A stretch of 20,811 bases of DNA, taken from contig CALDPK010000034.1 in NCBI GenBank assembly GCA_937911855.1, positions 1-20,811 on the forward strand. The letters are read 5' to 3'. Shown here piece after piece: positions 15,213-20,811 of the stretch (position 1 is its first letter; the number at the start of each line of letters is the position of its first letter). This DNA is from an uncultured Trueperaceae bacterium. GTDB lineage: Bacteria; Deinococcota; Deinococci; Deinococcales; Trueperaceae. The translations under genes and the position numbers were made by a program. The notes beneath the pieces are model-generated. The model did not search any database. It was not told where the DNA came from and saw only the letters and a program-made list of their open reading frames with translations.

Positions 15213-16931
15213 ATGCGTATCAGGCGAATCGGCCGGTGGGTTCTGCTCATCGGTGCCGTACTCCTTGTCGCCGTCGTGATCGTCGGGCTGGCAGAGCCGT
15301 GGGGCACGCGTGCCCTGTACCTGTCAGCTATCCCACTGGCGCTCATCGGCTGGTTCTGGGGAGTGCTTCCCGGCCTGATCGCCGGAGTGGCGATGCTCAC
15401 GCATGTCCTGTGGCTGCCGATGGTGCCCGGGCTCCACAGGCCGACTCTCGATCAGTTGCTGCTGCTCGGCGTCCTCGCCTCGTTCGGACCGGTGCTTGGG
15501 GCGATACAGGCCCTGAAATCCCGGCATGACCGTCACCTGCGGGCTTCAAGTGAGGCGCGCTTCGACTCACTGACGGGCCTGCGCAATCGTGCCGCCGTGA
15601 CCGAGGAGCTCGAGGCGATGCTGGCTGACGCCAAACGCAACGACCGGCAGCTGGCCGGGCTCTTCGTAGATCTGGACCGCTTCAAGATAATCAACGACAC
15701 CTTCGGTCATGACGCCGGTGACGTGGTGCTGCGCGAGATCGCCCGCCGCATCGCCGACAGCGCCGCCGCCGGGGAACTGACGGCCCGCCTGGGTGGCGAC
15801 GAGTTCGTGCTGGCCATACCCGACGTGGATCACGTGGACACGCTGTCTGCCCGGGCCCGCAAGCTGCTCTCTTCGCTGGGAACGCAGATCGACATCGGCG
15901 GCACGGTGACCGGCGTTGGTGCGAGCATCGGCATCAGCGTCTACCCGACGGACGGCGACAGCGTCGACGCCCTCATCAAGTTCGCCGACAGCGCCATGTA
16001 CCAGGTGAAGTCCGGCGGCAAGAACTACTTCAGCTTCTCGACGGACGACATGCGGCAGCAGCGTAACCGCCAGCTGGAGATCGAACGCTGCCTGCGTGAC
16101 GCGATGGGCGCCAACGAGTTCGCCGTGCATTACCAGCCGCAGGTGGATCTGCGCAGTGGCCGCGTCACCGGCTTCGAGGCGCTCCTGCGCTGGACCAGCG
16201 CCGAGCTCGGACCCGTCGCACCCGAAGAGTTCATCCCCATGGCCGAGGAGACCGGCCTGATCGTCCCGCTGGGACACTGGCTGCTGCGCGAGGTGTGCCA
16301 GCAGGCCGCCACCTGGCGCCGGGCCGGATTGCCGGCCGTGCGGCTGGCCGTGAACGTCTCGCCCCTGCAGTTCACCCATCCGGATTTCACCTCGCAGGTG
16401 AAACAGGCCGTCCGGGACGCCGGGATGCTGCCGAACAGCCTGGAACTTGAGATCACCGAGGGGCTTCTGCTTCACGATCATGACGTCGTGTTCCGGACGC
16501 TGCAGCGGCTCAGGCGCCTGGAGATCCGCGCGACCCTGGATGATTTCGGCACCGGTTACAGCTCGCTCGCCTACCTGGAGCGGCTGCCGATAGCGTCGCT
16601 CAAGATCCCCGGCAACTTCGTCGCAGGCATCGCCGGAGGCCTGCCGCGCGGCGGCATGAACCGCGAACGCAGCAGCGTCATCGTGCAGGCGATATGCGCG
16701 ATGGCCCACAAGCTGAGCAAGACGGTAATCGCCGAAGGCATCGAAACCGAGGCGCAGCTCAGGTTCCTTACGGACATCGGCATCGACTTCGGCCAGGGTT
16801 ACCTGTTCGGGGCTGCCATGAAGGTCAGTGAGGCGGAAGACCTGCAGCGCAGGCAGCTCGCCGGCTCAAAGCAGCTGCCGAAGAACGGCAAGCAGACCCA
16901 TTTCAGCGACAAACTGCTGATAAGCGACTGA
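15213..16931 (+). CDS. Membrane GGDEF-EAL c-di-GMP enzyme with an altered EAL motif
   Basis: 572 residues from ATG 15213; the frame is open to 15171, but a -10 hexamer sits 6 nt before this ATG. Residues 9-29, 36-52, 54-70 and 82-100 are four membrane helices with no recognised sensor domain. The GGDEF domain (about 116-275) is intact (GGDEF at 194-198), but no RxxD I-site precedes it (AAGE at that place). The EAL domain (about 282-535) keeps E322-A-L, N381, E416 (ITE), D443-D444 (DDFGTG), K464, E508 and Q528. However the usual K-I-D after the barrel loop is K464-I-P466, and residues 475-486 carry a Gly/Arg-rich insertion, so phosphodiesterase activity may be reduced. It lies 64 nt after the permease gene, with its own promoter candidates. 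Confidence 0.92.
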   Translation: MRIRRIGRWVLLIGAVLLVAVVIVGLAEPWGTRALYLSAIPLALIGWFWGVLPGLIAGVAMLTHVLWLPMVPGLHRPTLDQLLLLGVLASFGPVLGAIQALKSRHDRHLRASSEARFDSLTGLRNRAAVTEELEAMLADAKRNDRQLAGLFVDLDRFKIINDTFGHDAGDVVLREIARRIADSAAAGELTARLGGDEFVLAIPDVDHVDTLSARARKLLSSLGTQIDIGGTVTGVGASIGISVYPTDGDSVDALIKFADSAMYQVKSGGKNYFSFSTDDMRQQRNRQLEIERCLRDAMGANEFAVHYQPQVDLRSGRVTGFEALLRWTSAELGPVAPEEFIPMAEETGLIVPLGHWLLREVCQQAATWRRAGLPAVRLAVNVSPLQFTHPDFTSQVKQAVRDAGMLPNSLELEITEGLLLHDHDVVFRTLQRLRRLEIRATLDDFGTGYSSLAYLERLPIASLKIPGNFVAGIAGGLPRGGMNRERSSVIVQAICAMAHKLSKTVIAEGIETEAQLRFLTDIGIDFGQGYLFGAAMKVSEAEDLQRRQLAGSKQLPKNGKQTHFSDKLLISD

Positions 16932-16951
16932 CAGCGCGGGGCCAAAATGAC

Positions 16952-16985
16952 GTTCGGTGTCCGCACGTTAATGCAGACACCGAAC
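16952..16985. terminator. Hairpin between convergent GGDEF-EAL and PPC genes, probable bidirectional terminator
   Basis: A 10-bp perfect stem, GTTCGGTGTC (16952-16961) with GACACCGAAC (16976-16985), encloses a 14-nt loop that can add three inner pairs (GCA/TGC). There is no T run on plus, while minus has GTCATTTTGG after the stem, so it is better suited to end the minus-strand PPC transcript or to act as an mRNA 3' stabiliser. The rest of the gap, to 17145, has three more small GC hairpins and no gene I can support. Confidence 0.55.
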
Positions 16986-17145
16986 ACCAGAGTTACCGTT
17001 CGCTCGAAAAGGCGCGCCATTTGGCTCCCAGCCGGAGCACCTTATCTGTTCCCTTCCTCCAAAGCAAAGTCTCGCAAGACCCGCTGTCCCCCCGGACAGT
17101 CGAAGCATAGCAAATGGACCATGAGAAACCACGCGGTCCTGTGAG

Positions 17146-18003
17146 TCAGGGCAGCGGCACGTATCCCGTGATGGCCAGATTAACGTCCCCGATATCATAA
17201 CTCGAATAGCCACCGACCAGCAGCTGGTAATCGCCGGCGGTCAGGGGCAGGGTCAGGCGCGCAGGCCAGTAGTTCTCGGGATTTGACGGGTCGTAGGAGA
17301 TCGTGTCGTTGAAGTCGATGAAGTTGCCCTCAGCGTCGTAGAGCATCAGCACTGCGTCCACACCTTCACCGTACGCGCGGATCATGACGAGAAGGTCCTG
17401 GTCCACGTGCAGGTCGTACAGCCGGCCGGGACCGTCGTAACCCTCGCCGGTAATCGGCAGTGACGGGTCCAGGTGCACCGTCAGCGAGCTGCCGACGGTC
17501 AGCGTTTCCGCTTCCTTGGCCCGGCCGAGGCCACCGTACTCACTGCCGGTGCCGGCGCTGGTGAGCAGCAGCTCGTAATCACCCAGTCCGTCGGCCGAGT
17601 AGGCGGTGACGACGGCGGTGTAACGGCCGGCCTCAGGCAGTGTGAGGTCAAGCGCTGACTGCCACGCCGTGGGGAAGGAGCCGGTCCAGGAATCGTCGTT
17701 GTAATCGAGGAGGCTTCCGTCCGGAGCGTAAACCGTCAGCCAGGTGTCGAACTCGTTGCTGCCCAGCGTCAGAGAGACAGTTTCGCCCTGTTCGCCGGTG
17801 AAGAAGAAGACGTGGACGCGCGATCCGTCCTTGAAGTTCTGGCCGTCAGCCTCGGTCAGCATGCCGTGAACGGGCTCGCCGGGCTGAAGGACGGGAGTGC
17901 TGAAATTGTAGATGGTGGGTGCGTTGAGCGGCTGGGCGAAGGCTGCGGACAGGCCGAGCGTGAGCAGGGCCGCCGCTGCCGGATGCAGGATACGGATCTT
18001 CAC
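17146..18003 (-). CDS. Secreted protein with two PPC (pre-peptidase C-terminal) type domains
   Basis: 285 residues from GTG at 18003. ATG 18021 and GTG 18033 are in frame upstream, but an AGGGGG ribosome site lies 9 nt before 18003 and the signal peptide (KIRILHPAAAALLTLGLSAAFA, cleaved before Q24) then starts properly. Two copies of the PPC beta-sandwich follow. Domain one is about 45-148, with FDTWLTVYAPDGSLLDYNDDS at 85-105; domain two is about 165-280, with VDAVLMLYDAEGNFIDFNDT at 215-234. The D-x-N-D-(D/T) loops are of the calcium-binding kind. PPC domains normally trail secreted peptidases, yet here there is no catalytic domain, so it is probably a free-standing surface or periplasmic binding protein. 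It is preceded on the same strand by a 38-residue membrane microprotein gene. Confidence 0.87.
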   Translation of the reverse strand: MKIRILHPAAAALLTLGLSAAFAQPLNAPTIYNFSTPVLQPGEPVHGMLTEADGQNFKDGSRVHVFFFTGEQGETVSLTLGSNEFDTWLTVYAPDGSLLDYNDDSWTGSFPTAWQSALDLTLPEAGRYTAVVTAYSADGLGDYELLLTSAGTGSEYGGLGRAKEAETLTVGSSLTVHLDPSLPITGEGYDGPGRLYDLHVDQDLLVMIRAYGEGVDAVLMLYDAEGNFIDFNDTISYDPSNPENYWPARLTLPLTAGDYQLLVGGYSSYDIGDVNLAITGYVPLP

Positions 18004-18090
18004 TGAACTGTTCCCCCTCATTTTTGTGGCCACGGATGCGCGACCTTGGGATTCGAACAGTTTACCGGATACGCATGCCTGAAAGCCGGA

Positions 18091-18207
18091 TTATTTCCTT
18101 CTGAACAGCCGGGCGATGAATGCGACCAGCAGCCCTGCTGCCGCGCCCGCTCCCAGCATGTACAGCGGGTGCAGTTCCCACAGGTTGATGTTCAGTCCTT
18201 CAGCCAT
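18091..18207 (-). CDS. 38-residue single-pass membrane microprotein
   Basis: A short gene on the minus strand: ATG at 18207, stop TAA at 18091-18093, product MAEGLNINLWELHPLYMLGA... ending in IARLFRRK. A textbook Shine-Dalgarno (AAGGTGA, plus 18213-18219) is 5 nt from the ATG. One hydrophobic helix (about residues 15-33, with a small-residue GAGAAAG face that could pack against another helix) is followed by a basic RLFRRK tail, so the C-terminus is likely cytoplasmic. It starts 84 nt after the terminator of the next gene upstream and ends 87 nt before the PPC gene on the same strand. Its size would hide it from most gene callers. I recognise no family; a membrane-complex accessory subunit is a guess. 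Confidence 0.7.
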   Translation of the reverse strand: MAEGLNINLWELHPLYMLGAGAAAGLLVAFIARLFRRK

Positions 18208-18212
18208 GCCGG

Positions 18213-18219
18213 TCACCTT
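18213..18219 (-). promoter_or_regulatory. Shine-Dalgarno of the microprotein gene
   Basis: The minus strand reads AAGGTGA, then 5 nt, then the ATG at 18207. It is the chief evidence that the short frame is translated. Confidence 0.65.
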
Positions 18220-18291
18220 GAAATGATGCGTGCTTCACAACCTGACTGTAGCACCGGCTGGCCGGACCCCAGGCAGTCCGGGCAGCCGGCA

Positions 18292-18324
18292 ACAAAAAAA
18301 GGGGGCCATTTTGAAGGCCCCCTT
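18292..18324 (-). terminator. Strong rho-independent terminator of the small secreted protein gene
   Basis: Read on minus, AAGGGGGCC pairs perfectly with GGCCCCCTT (9 bp, 8-nt loop) and is followed by a run of seven or more T. Plus-strand arms are 18299-18307 and 18316-18324, with the A run at 18294-18300. It ends the gene whose stop codon is 32 nt upstream. Confidence 0.92.
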
Positions 18325-18355
18325 GGACACGCTCACTCTCCTGAGCGATTGCCCG

Positions 18356-18817
18356 TCAGCGGTTGGCGCCCAGGCCGATCTGGCCACAGGCGACTGCGCG
18401 GTCGATCTCGACGAAGCCACGCTCGTTCAGCGGCGGCAGTTCGCTGCCCGAGAAGATGTACATGAAGTACTGGGTCTGCTCGATGTGACTGACAGTCAGC
18501 TCGATCTCGTCGATGCTGACGAACGGGTCATTCACGAACGAGCCGACCGGGGCCAGCGCCAGGACCATCTCGCGGTCCGGACCACAGGTACCTTCGAACA
18601 GCACCGGCAGGTACTGGCTGCCGCGGGTGATGTTCGACAGGGTGACGGTCACGCGGGTGTGATCCATCTCTTCAGTCATCTGCACGTAACCGCTGACCCC
18701 GCTGCCGTCGATCGGGAAGACGCCGTAGCTGGCGGTCTGCGGGAAGGACGTGGGAGTCTGGGCTGCTGCGAACCCAACAAGGGCAGCAAAGATCGTGCCA
18801 AGAACAAATTTACGCAT
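18356..18817 (-). CDS. Small secreted protein, possibly CHRD/Cu-Zn SOD-like beta domain
   Basis: 153 residues from ATG at 18817, with AAAGGGG about 5-7 nt upstream; the frame is open to 18904, but the signal peptide starts here (MRKFVLGTIFAALVGFAAA, cleaved before Q20). The mature part has the order GSGVSGYVQMTEE, TRVTVTLSNITRG, FEGTCGP, MVLALAPVGSF, IDEIELTV, YFMYIFSG and AVACGQIG. This strand pattern, with a Cys after the fourth block and an A-C-G-x-I ending (C78 and C144, likely a disulfide), resembles CHRD-type or Cu-Zn SOD-like secreted proteins. The metal-binding His residues expected of SOD are absent, so no enzyme activity is proposed. The resemblance is moderate; secretion is well supported. 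A strong terminator follows. Confidence 0.85.
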   Translation of the reverse strand: MRKFVLGTIFAALVGFAAAQTPTSFPQTASYGVFPIDGSGVSGYVQMTEEMDHTRVTVTLSNITRGSQYLPVLFEGTCGPDREMVLALAPVGSFVNDPFVSIDEIELTVSHIEQTQYFMYIFSGSELPPLNERGFVEIDRAVACGQIGLGANR

Positions 18818-18915
18818 TGAAATCCCCTTTCGGAGGCGCGGGGCGCACTCCAGTTGCATACCGATTTGTACGCTGCCCCTGACACCAAGACAGTAAGGCA
18901 GCACTCTTAGGGCGA

Positions 18916-18921
18916 TATATT
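18916..18921 (+). promoter_or_regulatory. -10 hexamer of a leaderless promoter for the GNAT gene
   Basis: TATATT stands 7 nt before ATG 18929, with no Shine-Dalgarno in between. The spacing equals that of the lipoprotein promoter at 11021. No clear -35 is seen. Confidence 0.55.
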
Positions 18922-18928
18922 CGCCTTA

Positions 18929-19684
18929 ATGGAGACGGTTACCTACCGGAAACTGACCGACATGGCCGACCTGCTCGAGTGCTCGCGCATCGAGCAGCGG
19001 GTGTGGGGCGAAGGCATCGTGCCGGGGCACCTGCTCAAGGCGATCTCCGCAATGGGTGGCCTGGTGGTCGGAGCGTCCTCAGCCAGCGGACTGGTCGGCT
19101 TCGCCTTCGGCTTCCTGGGACGGCGCGGAGATGAACTGCTGCATCATTCCCACGTGCTGGCCGTGCTGCCGGAATGGAGCGGCCGGGGAATCGGCGCGGC
19201 CTTGAAACGCAAGCAGGCAGAACTGTGCCGCGAGCAGGGCCTGAAGCTGATGACGTGGACCTTCGATCCGCTCAGGGCCCGGAACGCCCACCTGAACCTC
19301 GAGAAACTAGGCGCAGCCGTCCGCGTTTACGAGGAGAGCTACTACGGCGAGATGTCCGACGCCCAGAACGGCCAGCTGGCCAGCGACCGCCTGCTCGCGG
19401 AGTGGCACCTTGACCGCCAGCCACGGCGCTGGAGCGGGAACGCCGCGGAGTTGCCCGCCGCACTTGCCACCACGCCTGCCGGTCCGGGCGAGTCTGACCT
19501 TACGCTCGAGGCGCCGGCCGTGCGCGTGGCCGTACCTCAGGACGTGGGCCAGCTGCTTGAAGCCGACCCTGAACAGGCCGTGCGCTGGCGGGCCGCAGTG
19601 CGCCAGGCGATGAGACACTACCTCAGACACGGATACGTGGCAACCCGGTTCCAGGCTGGCGGTTACGTGCTTGAACGCGGCTGA
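18929..19684 (+). CDS. GNAT-superfamily acetyltransferase-like protein (COG3375 type)
   Basis: 251 residues from ATG 18929. The N-terminal 165 residues form a GNAT fold: LLECSRIEQRVWGEG at the start, GGLVVGAS and GLVGFAFGF as central strands, SHVLAVLPEWSGRGIGAALKRKQAEL (about 74-99) with the acetyl-CoA pyrophosphate loop RGIGAAL, and WTFDPLRARNAHLNLEKLGA (about 110-129), which is diagnostic of the COG3375 group. The last 85 residues (WSGNAAELPAALATTPAG... to YVLERG) hold a second, less clear segment common in that group. The substrate is unknown. It is a stand-alone gene with a leaderless-type promoter; the aminopeptidase gene begins 45 nt after its stop. Confidence 0.9.
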   Translation: METVTYRKLTDMADLLECSRIEQRVWGEGIVPGHLLKAISAMGGLVVGASSASGLVGFAFGFLGRRGDELLHHSHVLAVLPEWSGRGIGAALKRKQAELCREQGLKLMTWTFDPLRARNAHLNLEKLGAAVRVYEESYYGEMSDAQNGQLASDRLLAEWHLDRQPRRWSGNAAELPAALATTPAGPGESDLTLEAPAVRVAVPQDVGQLLEADPEQAVRWRAAVRQAMRHYLRHGYVATRFQAGGYVLERG

Positions 19685-19704
19685 GCCGGCCTGGCACGCG
19701 GGCT

Positions 19705-19722
19705 TATGCTTATGGCAGGAGG
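19705..19722 (+). promoter_or_regulatory. Candidate -10 and strong Shine-Dalgarno of the leucyl aminopeptidase gene
   Basis: TATGCT (19705-19710) could be a -10, with no clear -35. AGGAGG (19717-19722) lies 7 nt before GTG 19730 and selects that start over the in-frame ATG codons at 19706 and 19712. Confidence 0.6.
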
Positions 19723-19729
19723 CTCACCT

Positions 19730-20811
19730 GTGAGAATCGAAGTAACAAGTGGAGAACTGCAGGCAGTCGAGGCGGATACGCTCGTAGTCAACCTGTTCAG
19801 CGGAGTGGAGAAACCCGGAGGCGGTACCGGTGCCGTAGATGCCGCACTCTCGGACGCCATCAGCGACCTGATCAGCCAGGGCGATGTCACCGGCAAGGCA
19901 GGCGAAGTCACCGTCCTGTACCCGCGCGGAGCAGTTCCCGCCGGCCGGGTGATCGTGGTCGGCCTGGGCAAGCGCGAGGATTTCAACGCAGAAGCTGCCC
20001 GCTGCGCCGCCGGCAAGGCTGCTGTGAAGGCCCGCGAGCTGGGCTCTAAAACCATCGCCACCATCGTCCACGGCGCCGGCACCGGCGGCCTGGACCCTGC
20101 CGAGGCAGCGTACGCTACGGCAGAAGGCACACTCCTGGCCCTGTACCGCTATGAGGCGCCCCGGCTCAGGAACGAGGCGAAGGAACAGCCGGAGAGCATC
20201 CAGCTGGTCGAGCTGGACGAGAGCAAGGTCGCCGCGATGCAGGCCGCAGTTGACGAAGCCAACGCCGTCGCCCAGGGCGTATTCCTTGCCCGCGACCTGG
20301 TGAACGGCCCGTCGAACATCGTGACGCCTGAGTACATGGCGGCAGCGGCCCGCGAACTGGCGGACACGTACGGTTTCGAGATCACCGTAGGTGACCGCAG
20401 CTGGGCCGAGGAACAGGGTATGGGAGCTTTCCTGGGCGTGTCGATGGGCACCGCGCGCGAGCCGGCCTTCATCGTCATGGAGCACAATCCGGAGGGCAGC
20501 GCCGAAGCACCGGTCGTCCTGGTCGGCAAAGGCCTCACTTTCGACACGGGTGGCATCTCGCTGAAACCCCGTGCGGGCATGGAGACGATGATCTCGGACA
20601 TGGGTGGCGCCGGCGCTGTGCTGGGAGCAATGAAGGCCATCGGTGAGACCGGGCTGAAGCGCCGCGTCGTCGCCATCGCCGGCCCGGTGGTCGACGTCGA
20701 GTTCCCGTCCGACGCCGTGCCCCCCATCAACACCGCGCTGGAGATGACCATCACGGTCGACGGCGAGGGCATCGCCGTGCGCGCCGAGGTGGCCCAGCAG
20801 ATCGGTGAGTC
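19730..20811 (+). CDS. pepA: Leucyl aminopeptidase (M17), 3' end replaced by an ATP synthase beta-like segment and cut by the window edge
   Basis: The frame is open from GTG 19730 to the window end (360 codons). Residues 1 to about 309 are a normal M17 leucyl aminopeptidase: N-terminal domain (RIEVTSGELQAVEADTLVV, VIVVGLGKRED), linker QGVFLARDLVNGPSNIVTPEYM, and the catalytic domain start VGKGLTFDTGGISLKP with K267, D272 and K279, then D290 in SDMGGAGAVLGAMKAI. These match E. coli PepA K270, D275, K282 and D293. The next expected parts, VVGIIPAxEN and NTDAEGR (PepA D352, E354, R356), are missing. From about residue 310 the chain reads as F1 ATP synthase beta. The real gene would encode a cytosolic, two-metal aminopeptidase of about 480-500 residues. 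Confidence 0.88.
   Translation, partial: MRIEVTSGELQAVEADTLVVNLFSGVEKPGGGTGAVDAALSDAISDLISQGDVTGKAGEVTVLYPRGAVPAGRVIVVGLGKREDFNAEAARCAAGKAAVKARELGSKTIATIVHGAGTGGLDPAEAAYATAEGTLLALYRYEAPRLRNEAKEQPESIQLVELDESKVAAMQAAVDEANAVAQGVFLARDLVNGPSNIVTPEYMAAAARELADTYGFEITVGDRSWAEEQGMGAFLGVSMGTAREPAFIVMEHNPEGSAEAPVVLVGKGLTFDTGGISLKPRAGMETMISDMGGAGAVLGAMKAIGETGLKRRVVAIAGPVVDVEFPSDAVPPINTALEMTITVDGEGIAVRAEVAQQIGE
20657..20811 (+). other. atpD: N-terminal segment of F-type ATP synthase beta subunit, in frame with the aminopeptidase; probable chimeric join
   Basis: The last 51 codons read KRRVVAIAGPVVDVEFPSDA, then VPPINTALEMTITVDGE and VRAEVAQQIGES. This is the beta-barrel opening of the F1 beta subunit (GPVVDVEFP, xINALE, EVAQxxG) from about residue 4 onward; the P-loop is not reached. 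It has its own start codon and ribosome site nowhere in the window. Segment length, about 140-155 nt, is close to one short sequencing read. Confidence 0.85.

Noticed and set aside
15567..16709. 380-codon minus-strand open frame opposite the GGDEF-EAL gene
   Set aside because: It is antisense to conserved GGDEF and EAL motifs, with no domain or ribosome site of its own.
17024..17099. Possible tRNA or riboswitch in the gap between the GGDEF-EAL and PPC genes
   Set aside because: The hairpins do not make a cloverleaf, there is no T-loop consensus, and the neighbouring genes converge, so no downstream gene would be regulated.
18046..18820. Plus-strand open frames (139 and 196 codons) across the microprotein and small secreted protein
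   Set aside because: The minus-strand genes have signal peptides, ribosome sites and a terminator in the right sense; the plus frames have none.
1..20811. CRISPR array, toxin-antitoxin pair, insertion sequence, integrase or phage genes
   Set aside because: None was found: no direct repeat series, no transposase or recombinase motif, and no terminal inverted repeats flanking a block of genes.

Overview
This 20.8 kb window is GC-rich and gene-dense, and looks like an ordinary bacterial chromosome contig, cut inside a gene at each end. I infer a member of the Deinococcota, perhaps the Trueperaceae, at roughly 60% confidence. Three things point there. Several signal peptides end in A-Q (at 11843, 18003 and 18817). 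A series of minor-pilin genes is packed together. At least four genes have a -10 hexamer only 6-7 nt before the ATG and no Shine-Dalgarno, the leaderless arrangement common in that phylum. There is no rRNA, tRNA, CRISPR array, transposase or phage gene.

Left part (1-2852, + strand): five genes joined by GTGA/ATGA or short overlaps. They are the C-terminal part of an unrecognised Cys-containing protein, a small membrane-anchored protein, and three type IV prepilin-like proteins (GspH/FimT-, PilV/GspI- and PilW/GspJ-like). Together they look like the minor-pilin part of a type IV pilus or DNA-uptake machine. Next (2911-9953) come an ornithine cyclodeaminase/mu-crystallin family enzyme, a convergent LamG-like protein, a cytoplasmic TPR-GGDEF diguanylate cyclase, a minus-strand pair (hemolysin III/PAQR membrane protein, then a serine beta-lactamase-like hydrolase), and a plus-strand copper pair (CopD-like membrane protein, then a 16-cysteine Csp-type copper-storage protein).

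Centre (9985-15148): a bidirectional terminator, two minus-strand lipoproteins (one perhaps MliC-like), a UspA protein, and a peptide-type ABC importer operon (binding protein plus two permeases) with no ATPase genes nearby. Right part (15165-20811): a membrane GGDEF-EAL protein behind a palindromic operator-like site; a minus-strand run of a PPC-domain secreted protein, a 38-residue membrane microprotein and a small secreted protein with a strong terminator; a GNAT-family protein; and a leucyl aminopeptidase.

The most striking anomaly is at the right end. The leucyl aminopeptidase frame changes, about 150 nt before the window ends, into the N-terminus of an F-type ATP synthase beta subunit, before the last catalytic motif of the peptidase. 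A read-length chimera at a contig end is the simplest explanation. Other points of interest are the TGACA-N4-TGTCA site centred at -41.5 of the presumed leaderless start of the GGDEF-EAL gene, the KIP in place of KID in its EAL domain, the unannotated microprotein, and the unknown genes at the head of the pilin cluster. I found no clearly new multi-gene defence or metabolic system.
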